A stretch of 64,000 bases of DNA from Mycobacterium senriense (GCF_019668465.1 NZ_AP024828.1:1550001-1614000), one strand, 5' to 3'; shown: positions 18,664 through 30,721, counted from the stretch's first letter. Notes: generated from the letters alone by a model not told the origin. Program-made: numbers and translations.

Positions 18664-19013
18664 CCGACGCCGAAAAAGCCGGTGCCACAATAGAAGTCTC
18701 CGACGCGTCATTCTCCACCGAGGTGTTGTCGAGCGATAAGCCTGTGCTGGTTGACTTTTGGGCGACCTGGTGCGGGCCCTGCAAGATGGTTGCGCCGGTT
18801 CTCGAGGAGATCGCCAGCGAGCGCGGCGAACACCTCACCGTTGCCAAGCTCGACGTCGACGCCAACCCCGAAACCGCGCAGAACTTCCAGGTGGTCTCCA
18901 TTCCCACCCTGATCCTGTTCAAAGACGGGCAGCCGGTGAAGCGGATCGTCGGCGCGAAGGGCAAGGCGTCTTTACTGCGTGAGCTCTCCGACGCCGTGCC
19001 CGACCTCGGCTGA
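18660..19013 (+). CDS. trxC: Thioredoxin
   Basis: 117 residues with the classical active site [11 protein letters not shown] (about 34-44), a cis-proline context VSIPTLILF and a conserved C-terminal helix. It is translationally coupled to trxB2 through a four-base overlap and so co-expressed with its reductase. It acts as the cytoplasmic disulfide reductant for peroxiredoxins and ribonucleotide reductase. Confidence 0.96.
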   Translation: MTDAEKAGATIEVSDASFSTEVLSSDKPVLVDFWATWCGPCKMVAPVLEEIASERGEHLTVAKLDVDANPETAQNFQVVSIPTLILFKDGQPVKRIVGAKGKASLLRELSDAVPDLG

Positions 19014-19144
19014 CATTCATTAATTCGTCGCACCACGCCCCGCGCACAGCCTGGGGTTTTCCCGAATCTGCGAAGCGTCTGCGACAATACGGTTAGCTGT
19101 TGCCCACATCTGAGCTTGTCAGTTAGTCCCGGAGGACCCTTGGT

Positions 19145-20365
19145 ATGTCGAGTCCGCGCCGCGAATACGGCGACGCGCTGCGCTGTGGTGACCGCAGCGC
19201 AGCTGTGACCGAGATCCGGGCAACGCTGGCCACACTGGGCCTGCTGGATAGCTCCGAGGACGATCTCGATACCGGGCGGCACGTGGCCCTCGAACTTTTC
19301 GATGCCGAGCTTGACCAGGCGGTTCGCGCCTTTCAACAGCATCGCGGTCTGCTGGTGGACGGCATCGTCGGTGAGGCCACCTACCGGGCGCTGAAGGAGG
19401 CGTCGTACCGGCTCGGTGCCCGCACGCTGTATCACCAATTCGGCGCCCCGCTGTTCGGCGATGACGTCGCCACGTTGCAGGCACGGCTGCAGGACCTTGG
19501 CTTCTACACCGGTCTGGTCGACGGCTACTTCGGGTTGCAGACCCACAACGCTTTGATGTCATATCAGCGCGAGTACGGGCTCTCCGCCGACGGCATCTGC
19601 GGCCCGGAAACTTTGCGCTCCTTTCACTTCCTGAGTTCGCGGGTCACCGGCGGCTCTCCGCACGCGCTGCGCGAGGAGGAGCTGGTTCGCTCATCCGGTC
19701 CCAAACTGTCGGGCAAGCGGATCATCATCGATCCGGGCCGTGGCGGCGCGGACCACGGCACCATCATGCAGGGTCCGTCGGGACCGGTCAGTGAAGCAGA
19801 TGTGTTGTGGGACTTGGCCAGCCGCCTCGAGGGGCGGATGGCGGCGATCGGCATGGAGACCTTCCTGTCCCGACCGGTCGGCCGCAGCCCCCTCGATGCC
19901 GAACGCGCCGCCACCGCGAACAACGTCGGCGCCGACCTGATGATCAGCCTGCGCTGCGAAAGTCAGATCAGCCCCGCCGCCAATGGGGTGGCCTCCTTTC
20001 ACTTCGGCAACTCGCATGGATCGGTCTCCACCATCGGGCGTAATCTCGCCGACTTCATCCAGCGAGAAGTGGTGGCCCGCACCGGTTTACGGGACTGCCG
20101 CACGCACGGCCGGACATGGGACCTGCTGCGTCTGACCCGGATGCCGACGGTGCAGGTCGACGTCGGCTATATCACCAACCCGCGGGATCGCTCGATGCTG
20201 GTCTCGACCCAGACCCGTGACGCCATCGCCGAGGGGATCCTCGCCGCGGTCAAGCGGCTCTACCTGTTGGGCAAGAACGACCGGCCCACTGGCACATTCA
20301 CTTTCGCCGAATTACTGGCCCACGAACTGTCGGTGGAACGCACCAGCCAACTCGGCGGTTCCTAG
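19145..20365 (+). CDS. cwlM: CwlM, amidase-like regulator of peptidoglycan synthesis
   Basis: 406 residues: two peptidoglycan-binding repeats (about 12-85 and 98-160; AVRAFQQHRGLLVDGIVG and QARLQDLGFYTGLVDGYFG) followed by an Amidase_3 fold (~185-385). The fold is degenerate at zinc and catalytic positions: the usual DPGHGG reads IDPGRGG, the usual S-I/L-H-x-N reads ISLRCES, and the final Glu motif reads VDVGYITN. No signal peptide is present. Known: mycobacterial CwlM is a cytoplasmic PknB substrate that activates MurA rather than an extracellular hydrolase. A GGAGG-type site precedes ATG 19145. Confidence 0.9.
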   Translation: MSSPRREYGDALRCGDRSAAVTEIRATLATLGLLDSSEDDLDTGRHVALELFDAELDQAVRAFQQHRGLLVDGIVGEATYRALKEASYRLGARTLYHQFGAPLFGDDVATLQARLQDLGFYTGLVDGYFGLQTHNALMSYQREYGLSADGICGPETLRSFHFLSSRVTGGSPHALREEELVRSSGPKLSGKRIIIDPGRGGADHGTIMQGPSGPVSEADVLWDLASRLEGRMAAIGMETFLSRPVGRSPLDAERAATANNVGADLMISLRCESQISPAANGVASFHFGNSHGSVSTIGRNLADFIQREVVARTGLRDCRTHGRTWDLLRLTRMPTVQVDVGYITNPRDRSMLVSTQTRDAIAEGILAAVKRLYLLGKNDRPTGTFTFAELLAHELSVERTSQLGGS

Positions 20366-20368
20366 GTT

Positions 20369-21121
20369 CTAACCACCCTGGGTGGTTTTCAGCGCATTCG
20401 CTGCCGTGGACCCCGCGCCCACCGGCTGCTCGAAATGCGCGTTCTCCAGCAGGCGCTCCAGGGCGGCCTCCACTTCCGCCTTCCACCCGAGACCCTTGTC
20501 GAGCTCGAGGCGCAGCCGCGGGAAGTACGTATGCGGGGCCACCACAACGAAACCCGCGTCTTTCAAGAAGTCCGCATCCATGACGCAGTGATCGACCGAG
20601 CAGTCGCCGACGGCTTCCAGGACCGGCCGCACGTCAGGACCGACGAGGCACGGATCCTGCAATTCGGAGGCCGCCGGGGTGCGGCCGAACGCTTCAAGCG
20701 CGCGGACGCCGCGGCGCACCAGTTCGTCGATAACCCGGGCGATCAAACCGTGCGGTAAATCGTCGGCCGCCGGCCCGGGTTCGATGCCCATCGACGTCAG
20801 CAGCACCGCGTCCGCGGACACCGGACCGGTCGGGAATCGCTGCGCCCGGGGCACCGCCCGCGGCGGCGCATAGAACACGTAGCCCAGGCACGGCGGCTCG
20901 GCCTGGCTTCGCTCATCGGGGACGGCGGTCGCGACCTGTCCGCACGAGCCCCACTCCAGCATCACCATCGAGAGCCACGCTTCTTTTTCGAATTCGGGGT
21001 CGGTGAGGTGATCCTGATTACCGAGGGTCGCTGGATCGACTTCCCAGAAGACGCACCGGCGTGCGTGCTTGGGAAGCTGCTCGAATGCCTCGAGCCGTAG
21101 CGGCATGATTCGAGCGGACAC
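20369..21121 (-). CDS. Rv3916c-like protein, possibly GNAT-type acetyltransferase
   Basis: 250 residues from GTG 21121, which has an excellent AGGAGG site 4 bases upstream; longer upstream frames lack one. The N-terminus MPLRLEAFEQLPKHARRC and length match M. tuberculosis Rv3916c as I recall it. Central LLTSMGIEPG and HGLIARVIDELVRRGVRALEAFGR and a late FLKDAGFVVVAPHTYFPRLRLEL resemble the acceptor and CoA-binding layout of GNAT enzymes, but the P-loop signature is not clear. It is convergent with cwlM, with only 3 bases between them. The acetyltransferase call is tentative. Confidence 0.7.
   Translation of the reverse strand: MSARIMPLRLEAFEQLPKHARRCVFWEVDPATLGNQDHLTDPEFEKEAWLSMVMLEWGSCGQVATAVPDERSQAEPPCLGYVFYAPPRAVPRAQRFPTGPVSADAVLLTSMGIEPGPAADDLPHGLIARVIDELVRRGVRALEAFGRTPAASELQDPCLVGPDVRPVLEAVGDCSVDHCVMDADFLKDAGFVVVAPHTYFPRLRLELDKGLGWKAEVEAALERLLENAHFEQPVGAGSTAANALKTTQGG
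20371..20387. terminator. Possible bidirectional terminator between cwlM and the convergent gene
   Basis: AACCACCCTGGGTGGTT is a near-perfect inverted repeat followed on the plus strand by TTTC. It lies 6 bases after the cwlM stop and inside the last codons of the convergent gene. In RNA it could fold with a 6-base stem and short loop, and it reads the same on both strands. A short stem without a long T run makes this tentative. Confidence 0.4.
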
Positions 21122-21386
21122 TAGCCTCCTGGCTCCTGTGCGGTACTGCAGCGATCTGCGCCGACAACCCCTCCAGAATAGGAGAGGTTGTCGTGATCGG
21201 GCCAGCTTTGGCCTGGCCACGGGGGTGGGCGGTCCCGAAAGCTCGGCGCCGCGCCACCGCATCGCGCCAGTAATCGAAAGTTGTTGATGCGCATGCCGTT
21301 TCGTCAATCCGAAACACCTGGAATACGTGCAGTCCCCGCAAAAACAGCCTCGGTGTCACAGTGACGTAATTACACGATGTCCTAGT

Positions 21387-22373
21387 TCATGCCTTGGGCG
21401 GGGACATAACGTCGATGATCCGCTGCAAATCGTCCACCGAACCGAACTCGACGACGATCTTGCCCTTGCGTTTCCCCAGACTGACCGTGACCCGGGTGTC
21501 GAAGGCTGTGGAGAGCTTGTCGGCAACGTCTTGCAGGCCCGGCATCTGGATCGGCTTGCGGCGCGGTGCCGTCGGCGTGGCCGGGCCACCCCGGTTGGCC
21601 AAGGTGACCGCCTCCTCGGTGGCCCGCACCGACAGCCCCTCGGCGACGATCCGGGTGGCCAGTTCCTCCTGCGCCTCCGGGCCCGCCTCCAGCGACAGCA
21701 GTGCGCGCGCGTGACCGGCGGAAAGCACCCCGGCGGCCACCCGACGCTGCACCGCGATCGGCAGCTTGAGCAAGCGGATCATGTTGGTGATCAACGGCCG
21801 GGACCGACCGATGCGTGCAGCCAGTTCATCGTGGGTGACACCGAACTCGTCGAGCAGCTGTTGGTAGGCGGCCGCCTCTTCCAACGGGTTCAGCTGCACG
21901 CGATGGATGTTTTCCAACAGGGCGTCGCGCAGCAGATTGTCGTCGCCCGTTTCGCGCACGATCGCCGGGATGGTCGCCAGGCCGGCCTCTTGGGCCGCGC
22001 GCCAGCGCCGCTCCCCCATCACGATCTGATAACGCGCTCCGCTCGCGGAATCCTTGACGGCTCGCACCACGATCGGCTGCAAGAGCCCGAACTCGCGGAT
22101 GGAGTGCACCAGTTCCGACAGCGCCTCCTCGTCGAAGACCTGCCGGGGCTGACGGGGGTTGCGTTCGATGTCGGCCGGCGCGATCTCGCGATAGACCGCT
22201 CCCACCGACGACGCGTCCTGTGCCGGCGGTCCCCCGATCAAGACGTCGGCGGCGGCGTCGCCCATCCGCGGGCCGAGTGTCGCCGGCCCGGAGTCACCCT
22301 CCGCGGGGCCGGTCGGAATTAGCGAAGCCAGGCCCCGGCCGAGGCCGCCCTTCTTGCGTAACGGCTGCGTCAT
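21387..22373 (-). CDS. parB: Chromosome partitioning protein ParB
   Basis: 328 residues from ATG 22373 (GAAGGGA upstream; a TTG nine codons earlier overlaps parA but is less likely). The N-terminus is [14 protein letters not shown], typical of mycobacterial ParB. It contains the NPRQPRQVF box, the [12 protein letters not shown] arginine patch of the CTP-binding domain, and a helix-turn-helix ([20 protein letters not shown]). It binds parS and spreads as a CTP-dependent clamp. Two perfect parS sites lie 0.9 and 1.8 kb upstream. Confidence 0.95.
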   Translation of the reverse strand: MTQPLRKKGGLGRGLASLIPTGPAEGDSGPATLGPRMGDAAADVLIGGPPAQDASSVGAVYREIAPADIERNPRQPRQVFDEEALSELVHSIREFGLLQPIVVRAVKDSASGARYQIVMGERRWRAAQEAGLATIPAIVRETGDDNLLRDALLENIHRVQLNPLEEAAAYQQLLDEFGVTHDELAARIGRSRPLITNMIRLLKLPIAVQRRVAAGVLSAGHARALLSLEAGPEAQEELATRIVAEGLSVRATEEAVTLANRGGPATPTAPRRKPIQMPGLQDVADKLSTAFDTRVTVSLGKRKGKIVVEFGSVDDLQRIIDVMSPPKA

Positions 22374-22396
22374 AGTCGTCCCTTCGCGGATGGTGG

Positions 22397-24153
<1,757 letters not shown>

Positions 24154-24226
24154 CTAGTTGGAGCGTGCATTGCAACCTTCGGAGGCCGGACGGGCGACGG
24201 GAACTACATGGCTGTAACTCTGGGCG

Positions 24227-24793
24227 TCAGTCGTGCAGGACGACCACGCGGCGGGCGGGCTCGACGCCCTCGCTCTCGCTGTGCACCCCGGCGACCGCCG
24301 CGACGGCGTCGTGGACGATCTTGCGTTCGAACGGCGTCATCGGCGAGAGCTCTTCGCGTTCCCCGGACTCGAGCACCCGGCGCGCGACCTTGTCGCCCAG
24401 CGCCGCCAATTCCTCCCGGCGCCGCCGCCGCCAGCTCGCGACGTCGAGCATCAACCGGCTCCGCACGCCGGTCTTCTGGTGCACCGCGAGCCTGGTCAAC
24501 TCCTGCAGCGCGTCGAGCACCTCACCGCCGCGACCAACCAACTTGTTCAAGTCGTCGCTGCCATCGATGCTCACGATCGCCCGGCTGCCCTCGACGTCCA
24601 AGTCGATGTCGCCGTCGAAGTCCAACAAGTCCAACAACTCTTCGAGATAGTCGCCGGCTATCTCGCCCTCGGCGACCAACCGCTCCTCGAGATCATCGAA
24701 TTCCTCCGAACCCGATTCCCCGGCATCCTCCGCGGCCGCTTGCGCGTCGAGCTCCGTGTCGACGTCGCGCTCAGTGGTGTCGGCGTCTGTCAT
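24227..24793 (-). CDS. jag: Jag/KhpB family RNA-binding protein
   Basis: 188 residues. An acidic N-terminal ~60 residues is followed by a KH-type domain (AIVSIDGSDDLNKLVGRGGEVLDALQ) and an R3H domain (MLDVASWRRRRREELAALG; SPMTPFERKIVHDAVA). It corresponds to M. tuberculosis Rv3920c. Known: KhpB/Jag proteins bind small RNAs or mRNAs and influence cell elongation. GGGAG precedes the ATG. It lies between yidC and rsmG, the usual actinobacterial order. Confidence 0.92.
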   Translation of the reverse strand: MTDADTTERDVDTELDAQAAAEDAGESGSEEFDDLEERLVAEGEIAGDYLEELLDLLDFDGDIDLDVEGSRAIVSIDGSDDLNKLVGRGGEVLDALQELTRLAVHQKTGVRSRLMLDVASWRRRRREELAALGDKVARRVLESGEREELSPMTPFERKIVHDAVAAVAGVHSESEGVEPARRVVVLHD

Positions 24794-24874
24794 GTCTTCT
24801 CTCCCTCATTCCATGGGCCCCAGCCCAATTGAGGTCGCCCTCCCCGGGCGGCCCCGATAGCTACTCCGCCCGGA

Positions 24875-25969
24875 TCAGCGTTTACGTTTTTTCGGTCGCG
24901 CCCCGGGCCGCGGCGTGCGGTTGGTCGGCCCGTTGCTCGCGTCGGCGGCCGGGCCGTCGGCAACGTCGGAATCCGCCGTCGCGGAACCGGATGCATCGGT
25001 GTCGCTGTCGGCCGTCGACGACCCGTTGCCGCCCGGCGATGCCACCTTGGGGTTCCGTCTCGGCTTCGCTCCCGGCGCCGGCGCATTGGCCGCCCGGCGC
25101 TGGATCGCTTCCTGCTTCTTGGCTTCGTCCTCTTTTTCGATCATCCCGAAGACGTAGTGCTGCTGCGCGAAGGTCCAGATGTTGTTGGCGAACCAGTACA
25201 GGATGATCGCGAGCGGAAGGAACGGCCCACCGACCACCACGCCGAGCGGGAAGACGTAGAGCGCGAGTTTGTTCATCATCGCGGTTTGCGGGTTGGCCGC
25301 CGCCTCCGGGCTCTGCCGCGCCACCGACGCCCGACTGTTGAAGTAGGTCGCGACGCCGGCCAGGATCATCACCGGCAAGCCCACCGCGATCACGGCCGGC
25401 CGGCTGAAGAACGTGAACGCGTCCAGCCCGGTGCGCTGCGTCATAAAGGCACCAATGGGGGCGCCGAACAAGTTGGCGTCCAGGAAGTGTCCGACATCGG
25501 TCGGGGTGAAGACGTAGTTTCCGGTCAGGCGGTTCTGCGCCACCGACAAGTGGGGCTGGCCGAAGCCGCCGGTCGTCCGGTTGAACGAACGCAGCACGTG
25601 ATACAGACCGATGAACACCGGGATCTGCGCCAGCATCGGCAGGCAGCCCAGGATCGGGTTGAAGCCGTGCTCGCGCTGCAGCTTCTGCATCTCGAGCGCC
25701 ATGCGCTGGCGATCCTTGCCGTACTTCTTCTGTAGCGCCTTGATCTGGGGCTGCAGCTCCTGCATCTGGCGCGTGGTGCGGATCTGCCGCACGAAAGGCT
25801 TGTAGAGCAGCGCCCGCAGGCTGAAGACCAGGAACATCACCGACAGTGCCCAGGCGAAGAAGTTCGACGGCCCCAGCATGGAGGCGAACAGCTTGTACCA
25901 GACCCACATGATCCACGACACCGGGTAGTAGACGAAGTCGAGGCTGAAGAAATCAAACAAAAGATCCAC
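24875..25969 (-). CDS. yidC: Membrane protein insertase YidC
   Basis: 364 residues from GTG 25969 with a GGGGAGA site upstream, giving the family N-terminus ([12 protein letters not shown]). Membrane helices occur at about 10-30, 36-58, ~110-130, ~200-225 and ~255-285. The cytoplasmic [17 protein letters not shown] coiled region and [19 protein letters not shown] core are diagnostic. A charged ~90-residue tail ends in PKKRKR. It inserts proteins into the inner membrane, alone or with SecYEG. It overlaps yidD by 17 bases. Confidence 0.94.
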   Translation of the reverse strand: MDLLFDFFSLDFVYYPVSWIMWVWYKLFASMLGPSNFFAWALSVMFLVFSLRALLYKPFVRQIRTTRQMQELQPQIKALQKKYGKDRQRMALEMQKLQREHGFNPILGCLPMLAQIPVFIGLYHVLRSFNRTTGGFGQPHLSVAQNRLTGNYVFTPTDVGHFLDANLFGAPIGAFMTQRTGLDAFTFFSRPAVIAVGLPVMILAGVATYFNSRASVARQSPEAAANPQTAMMNKLALYVFPLGVVVGGPFLPLAIILYWFANNIWTFAQQHYVFGMIEKEDEAKKQEAIQRRAANAPAPGAKPRRNPKVASPGGNGSSTADSDTDASGSATADSDVADGPAADASNGPTNRTPRPGARPKKRKR

Positions 25970-26300
25970 TCTCCCCTCGCGCCGCCTGGACAACCCAAGC
26001 GTCGCTGGCGTTTTGGCAATTCACGTAGCTTCCGGGGCGGTCCGGTATCGGATCCCATCCGCCTTTATGCCATGGTCCGCACTTGGCAAGTCTGGCCGCA
26101 GCCAACCAGCTCCCCCGAATCAGGCCGTACTCGTTGAGCGCATCGACCGCGTACTGGCTGCAGGTCGGAACGAAGCGACACGTCGCCGGGCGTAGCGGCG
26201 ACACCATATGCCGGTACAGCTGGATCAGAAAAATCACTCCGCGCGCGGCGGCCCTTCCGGTCGTACGGGTGAACGCGCGCAGCCGCGCCGATGTCGTCAC
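25953..26300 (-). CDS. yidD: Membrane protein insertion efficiency factor YidD
   Basis: 115 residues with the YidD signature: amphipathic [18 protein letters not shown], then [15 protein letters not shown] and [19 protein letters not shown], containing the family's three conserved cysteines. It overlaps rnpA by four bases and yidC by 17, so the rpmH-rnpA-yidD-yidC order is fully coupled. Confidence 0.92.
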   Translation of the reverse strand: MTTSARLRAFTRTTGRAAARGVIFLIQLYRHMVSPLRPATCRFVPTCSQYAVDALNEYGLIRGSWLAAARLAKCGPWHKGGWDPIPDRPGSYVNCQNASDAWVVQAARGESGSFV

Positions 26301-26656
26301 GACTTACTCCCCGCCGCCGGCACGCGTCGCAAGCACCGGCGCAGTTCCTGCTCCAGGCGGGCCGAGGATGCGGTGCGGCTGCTGGGCAGTGCACGAATCA
26401 CCAACTGATCGGATTGGCCGAGCTCGCTCAGCAGCGTGCGCGCCACATGGCGCAGTCGGCGCGAGACACGGTGGCGTTCCACGGCGGATCCGACGGGTTT
26501 GCCCACAACCAATCCGACCCGCGGCGCACCGATTCCGTCGCCGTCCACTCCCCGACGAAAGTGCACGATGACATCGGGCTGTGCCAGACGAATCCCGTGC
26601 TTCACCGTCGCGTCAAAGTCAATTGACCGCGTCATGCGGTTGCGTGCGGGAAGCAC
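26297..26656 (-). CDS. rnpA: Ribonuclease P protein component
   Basis: 119 residues from GTG 26656. It shows the RNase P protein signature: a basic N-terminus ([10 protein letters not shown]), then [24 protein letters not shown] (the RNR motif region) and [10 protein letters not shown]. It assists the catalytic RNA in tRNA 5' maturation. It follows rpmH by 23 bases. Confidence 0.93.
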   Translation of the reverse strand: MLPARNRMTRSIDFDATVKHGIRLAQPDVIVHFRRGVDGDGIGAPRVGLVVGKPVGSAVERHRVSRRLRHVARTLLSELGQSDQLVIRALPSSRTASSARLEQELRRCLRRVPAAGSKS

Positions 26657-26679
26657 CGCCGAAAGACCTGACGTTGCGA

Positions 26680-26823
26680 TCAGGCAGAGAGCGCGCGGCG
26701 ACCCTTGCGGCGCCGACCGGACACGATCGCGCGTCCTGCACGAGTGCGCATCCGCAGGCGGAAACCATGCACGCGGGCACGGCGCCGGTTATTCGGCTGG
26801 AAGGTCCGCTTGCCCTTGGCCAC
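26680..26823 (-). CDS. rpmH: 50S ribosomal protein L34
   Basis: 47 residues, found by translating the minus strand from GTG 26823 (GAGGAGA site 6 bases upstream). The sequence begins [15 protein letters not shown] and ends G-R-R-A-L-S-A, the standard highly basic L34. It is the first gene of the leftward rpmH-rnpA-yidD-yidC-jag-rsmG series and is divergent from dnaA. Confidence 0.96.
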   Translation of the reverse strand: MAKGKRTFQPNNRRRARVHGFRLRMRTRAGRAIVSGRRRKGRRALSA

Positions 26824-27421
26824 GACGTTCTCCTCGTTGTGTTGCCATCCGGCCGCTCAGACGTTTCGCATCGGGCTCGTCTGCGGTTCGACCGGAGGTG
26901 GTCTTGGTGCTGCTGGCCGGCGCGGTCCCCAGTGGTTCGGGTCGCAGCCGTATCGCCGACTTTCGGGCGACTGTTTGAGGGTACTGACGCGGCTTCGCCT
27001 GGTCAAACCTCGCTTCCCACAACGAACCCGGGCGGAGGGTCTAACAAAGATTTCCGTTTCGATCACACCCGCGACCGAGGTGGCTACCATAACGAGCCGT
27101 AGCAGGCCCCACGTACCCTAGACGACCCGATTGGAATGCAGCGGAACGGTTGGCAGCCGAACGGAAAACTGTTAGCTTCTGCGAAGTCGTTTTAGACTGA
27201 AGCAGCGCTCGACAACGAAGCGAGGATGGTAGATCGACTAGCTGCCTAGACAACCTTTCGAGGTTCTCTTCCAGCGCGGAGATCGCGAGCCGTCGCCGGT
27301 AGGTTGTGGCTCACCTACGATCATCCTGTCCACACCTGTGTATAACTATGTGGACAGTTGTTTTGTCGCCAAGCGTGGTGTGACTTGGGTCGGGACGTTC
27401 GAGAACCAGGGAGATGCGTCG
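26824..27421. promoter_or_regulatory. rpmH-dnaA divergent intergenic region
   Basis: About 600 bases without a credible gene. Plus strand: a TAGACT -10-like hexamer at 27193-27198 is a candidate dnaA promoter. Two DnaA boxes in inverted orientation lie just upstream of dnaA (27326-27334 and 27349-27357). The minus strand carries a TATGGT hexamer (27091-27086) that could serve rpmH. This arrangement fits divergent promoters with dnaA autoregulation; promoter calls are tentative. Confidence 0.6.
27326..27357. promoter_or_regulatory. Inverted DnaA-box pair upstream of dnaA
   Basis: CTGTCCACA at 27326-27334 and its inverse TGTGGACAG at 27349-27357 are separated by 14 AT-rich bases (including TATAACTA). 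They lie 65 bases before the dnaA start. Known: DnaA represses its own promoter in many bacteria through such boxes. Confidence 0.75.
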
Positions 27422-28957
27422 TTGACCGATGACCCCGGTTCCAGTTTCACGACAGTGTGGAATGCGGTCGTTTCCGAACTCAACGGAGAGCCCACCGCGG
27501 ACGGCATGGCCGCCAACCGCATGACTCTGGTCACTCCTCTCACCCCCCAGCAACGAGCGTGGCTGAATCTGGTTCGCCCACTGACCATCGTCGAAGGTTT
27601 TGCTCTGCTGTCGGTGCCGAGCAGTTTTGTCCAAAACGAGATCGAACGGCATCTCCGGGCCCCGATCACCGATGCGCTGAGCCGCCGGCTCGGACAACAG
27701 ATCCAGCTGGGTGTCCGCATCGCTCCCCCATCCGACGATGTCGAGGATGCACTCATCCCGCCGGCCGAACCGTTCCCCGCCTCCGACCCGTCGTTCAGCG
27801 CTGACGCCGCGGCCGTCGAGACCGAGGAAGCCTTCGAAAACAGCGAGACCGTCAACGACAACCAGCCGGGTTGGCCGAACTACTTCACCGAGCGGCCGCA
27901 CGCCATCGATCCAGCCGTCGCCGCCGGAACGAGCCTCAACCGTCGCTACACCTTCGACACCTTTGTCATCGGCGCCTCCAACCGGTTCGCCCACGCCGCC
28001 GCCCTGGCCATCGCCGAAGCGCCGGCCCGGGCTTACAACCCGTTGTTCATCTGGGGTGAGTCCGGTCTGGGCAAGACCCACCTGTTGCACGCCGCCGGCA
28101 ATTACGCACAGCGGCTCTTCCCCGGGATGCGGGTCAAGTACGTCTCCACCGAGGAATTCACGAACGACTTCATCAACTCGCTTCGCGACGACCGCAAGGT
28201 CGCCTTCAAGCGCAGCTATCGCGACGTCGACGTGCTGCTGGTCGATGACATTCAGTTCATCGAGGGCAAGGAAGGTATCCAGGAGGAGTTCTTCCACACC
28301 TTCAACACCCTGCATAACGCCAACAAGCAGATCGTCATCTCGTCGGACCGGCCGCCCAAACAGCTGGCCACCCTGGAAGACCGGCTCAGGACGCGGTTCG
28401 AGTGGGGCTTGATCACCGATGTGCAGCCCCCGGAGCTGGAAACCCGCATCGCCATCTTGCGTAAGAAAGCGCAGATGGAGCGGCTGGCGGTGCCCGACGA
28501 CGTGCTCGAGCTGATCGCCAGCAGCATCGAACGCAACATCCGAGAACTCGAGGGCGCGCTGATCCGGGTGACCGCGTTCGCGTCGCTGAACAAGACCCCG
28601 ATTGACAAGTCGCTGGCCGAGATTGTGCTGCGCGATCTGATCGCCGATGCCAGCACCATGCAGATCAGCGCGGCCACCATCATGGCGGCCACCGCCGAAT
28701 ACTTCGACACCACCGTCGAAGAGCTCCGGGGGCCCGGCAAGACCCGGGCGCTGGCCCAGTCGCGTCAGATCGCCATGTATCTGTGCCGCGAACTCACCGA
28801 CCTCTCACTGCCCAAGATCGGGCAGGCTTTCGGCCGGGACCACACCACGGTCATGTACGCGCAGCGCAAGATCTTGTCCGAGATGGCTGAGCGGCGTGAG
28901 GTTTTTGATCACGTCAAGGAGCTCACCACTCGCATCCGTCAGCGCTCAAAGCGCTGA
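27422..28957 (+). CDS. dnaA: Chromosomal replication initiator DnaA
   Basis: 511 residues from TTG 27422, giving [11 protein letters not shown] as in M. tuberculosis; a GTG at 27338 further upstream is less likely because the inverted DnaA boxes would then be coding. Domain I is at ~1-105 ([19 protein letters not shown]), the variable domain II at ~105-165, the AAA+ domain III with Walker [10 protein letters not shown] near residue 212 and Walker [10 protein letters not shown]. Domain IV carries the signature [13 protein letters not shown]. It unwinds oriC and loads the helicase. Its stop is inside a hairpin. Confidence 0.97.
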   Translation: MTDDPGSSFTTVWNAVVSELNGEPTADGMAANRMTLVTPLTPQQRAWLNLVRPLTIVEGFALLSVPSSFVQNEIERHLRAPITDALSRRLGQQIQLGVRIAPPSDDVEDALIPPAEPFPASDPSFSADAAAVETEEAFENSETVNDNQPGWPNYFTERPHAIDPAVAAGTSLNRRYTFDTFVIGASNRFAHAAALAIAEAPARAYNPLFIWGESGLGKTHLLHAAGNYAQRLFPGMRVKYVSTEEFTNDFINSLRDDRKVAFKRSYRDVDVLLVDDIQFIEGKEGIQEEFFHTFNTLHNANKQIVISSDRPPKQLATLEDRLRTRFEWGLITDVQPPELETRIAILRKKAQMERLAVPDDVLELIASSIERNIRELEGALIRVTAFASLNKTPIDKSLAEIVLRDLIADASTMQISAATIMAATAEYFDTTVEELRGPGKTRALAQSRQIAMYLCRELTDLSLPKIGQAFGRDHTTVMYAQRKILSEMAERREVFDHVKELTTRIRQRSKR

Positions 28958-28994
28958 GTTTCCCGCTCCCCTAGCGCTGCGAGCGCTGATTTTC
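28939..28994 (+). terminator. Tandem AGCGCT hairpins at the dnaA 3' end
   Basis: TCAGCGCT-CAA-AGCGCTGA (28939-28957) forms a perfect 8-base stem that includes the dnaA stop. 15 bases later AGCGCT-GCG-AGCGCT (28973-28987) is followed by GATTTTC. The second has a short T run. They could terminate dnaA transcripts before oriC. Confidence 0.5.
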
Positions 28995-29521
28995 GTGCTT
29001 CCGCTGCCCGTGTTTGTAATTTTTTCGAGAAACTTCACACCCGTCTGTCACATCCGCCACACCCCGGGTATGTGCGCAGGGCTGTGCACAACGCAATTAA
29101 GCGCCGGTGTAGTAACGGGCGTTGCGTGCACAGCCGTCGTTCGTCCCCACCCGCCCAACATGTCACCCACAGGCGTTCGCGCCGCGATGCACAACCCGAT
29201 CGTGGCGCTAGCTGCACCGAGACGGTGCTGTCCCCAGAATGCACAGGCCTTAATACTGGTACTGAGATCTCTTCATCGGTTCTTCTTTGAAATACAGGCT
29301 TGGGGACGCGCGGCGCACAGCCGTCGTCTGAGCCTTCGCCGGCTCGGGTTGTCGGGCTTTGCGATTAGCTTTCAAGATGACGTCGGAGGATCTACGGTTG
29401 TTCTTCGACTGCCGTTGCGATCGTCGTTGGCATTGCATGTCATCGCCGCTCGTGGCGGAGCCGTGCTAGCGGGGACGGCTAGCCAATGGATTCGAGAACG
29501 CTGGGTAGGTGGAGGGACGCT
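28958..29521. other. oriC: Replication origin region oriC (dnaA-dnaN intergenic)
   Basis: 564 bases between dnaA and dnaN with no credible gene, the location of mycobacterial oriC. A clear DnaA-box-like TGTGCACAA lies at 29083-29091, with weaker relatives around 29126, 29186 and 29236. AT-rich stretches lie near 29011-29035 (TGTTTGTAATTTTTTCGAGAAACTT region) and 29248-29300 and could be the unwinding element. Gene orientation diverges around it (left mostly minus, right mostly plus). The function is established by family position; the exact unwinding site is inferred. Confidence 0.88.
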
Positions 29522-30721
29522 ATGGATGCGGCGACGACAACGGCTGGCCTCAGCGACTTGAAATTTCGTTTGGTGCGGGAGTCTTTCGCAGACGCGGTGT
29601 CGTGGGTGGCGAAGAATCTGCCGTCCCGGCCTGCGGTGCCGGTGCTCTCCGGTGTGCTTCTCTCGGGAACCGATGAGGGGCTGACGATCTCCGGATTCGA
29701 TTACGAGGTTTCGGCCGAAGCACAAGTTGCAGCTGAAATCGCTTCTCCGGGAAGCGTTTTGGTATCCGGTCGATTGCTATCCGACATCGTGCGGGCGCTG
29801 CCGAACAAGCCGATCGACTTCTACGTCGACGGTAACCGGGTGGCGCTGCACTGCGGAAACGCCAGGTTCTCGCTGCCGACGATGGCGGTTGAGGATTACC
29901 CGACGCTGCCGACGCTGCCGGAAGAGACCGGGGCGCTGCCCGCCGACCTGTTCGCCGAGGCGATCAGCCAGGTCGCCATCGCGGCCGGTCGCGACGACAC
30001 GTTGCCGATGCTGACCGGGATCAGGGTTGAGATTTCGGGTAACACCGTGGTTTTGGCCGCTACCGACAGGTTCCGCTTGGCGGTTCGCGAGCTGACCTGG
30101 TCGGCGGCCTCGCCCGACATCGAAGCCGCAGTGCTGGTCCCGGCCAAGACCCTGGCCGAAGCCGCGCGGACGGGCGCCGACGGCTCCGAGGTCCGGCTGT
30201 CATTGGGTGCAGGGTCGGGCGTCGGCAAAGACGGATTGCTCGGCATCAGCGGTAATGGCAAGCGCAGCACCACCCGCCTGCTGGATGCGGAGTTCCCGAA
30301 GTTCCGGCAGCTGTTGCCGGCGGAGCACACGGCGGTCGCGACGATCAACGTCGCGGAGTTGACCGAGGCGATCAAGCTGGTGGCGCTGGTGGCCGACCGG
30401 GGCGCCCAGGTGCGGATGGAATTCAGTGAGGGATCGCTGCGGCTGTCCGCGGGCGCCGACGACGTCGGCCGGGCCGAGGAGGACTTGGCGGTCGATTTCG
30501 TCGGGGAACCGCTGACGATCGCCTTCAACCCGACGTATCTGACCGACGGACTGGGATCGGTCCACTCCGAGCGGGTGTCGTTCGGTTTCACGACACCGGG
30601 CAAGCCGGCGTTGCTGCGTCCGGCGTTGAATGACGACAGCCACCCGAGCGGCGCGGGGCCCTACAGCGCCCTGCCGACCGATTACGTCTACTTGCTGATG
30701 CCCGTCCGGTTGCCTGGCTAG
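29522..30721 (+). CDS. dnaN: DNA polymerase III sliding clamp (beta subunit)
   Basis: 399 residues from ATG 29522, which has a GGAGGGA site 6 bases upstream; an in-frame start at 29486 lacks one. Three clamp domains are visible ([21 protein letters not shown] at the start) and the C-terminus is the family [10 protein letters not shown]. It encircles DNA and tethers polymerase III. recF begins at the base after its stop. Confidence 0.97.
   Translation: MDAATTTAGLSDLKFRLVRESFADAVSWVAKNLPSRPAVPVLSGVLLSGTDEGLTISGFDYEVSAEAQVAAEIASPGSVLVSGRLLSDIVRALPNKPIDFYVDGNRVALHCGNARFSLPTMAVEDYPTLPTLPEETGALPADLFAEAISQVAIAAGRDDTLPMLTGIRVEISGNTVVLAATDRFRLAVRELTWSAASPDIEAAVLVPAKTLAEAARTGADGSEVRLSLGAGSGVGKDGLLGISGNGKRSTTRLLDAEFPKFRQLLPAEHTAVATINVAELTEAIKLVALVADRGAQVRMEFSEGSLRLSAGADDVGRAEEDLAVDFVGEPLTIAFNPTYLTDGLGSVHSERVSFGFTTPGKPALLRPALNDDSHPSGAGPYSALPTDYVYLLMPVRLPG

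Noticed and set aside
28647..29561. 304-residue frame running from dnaA across oriC
   Set aside because: Lacks a ribosome site and domain logic; oriC contains no real gene by position.
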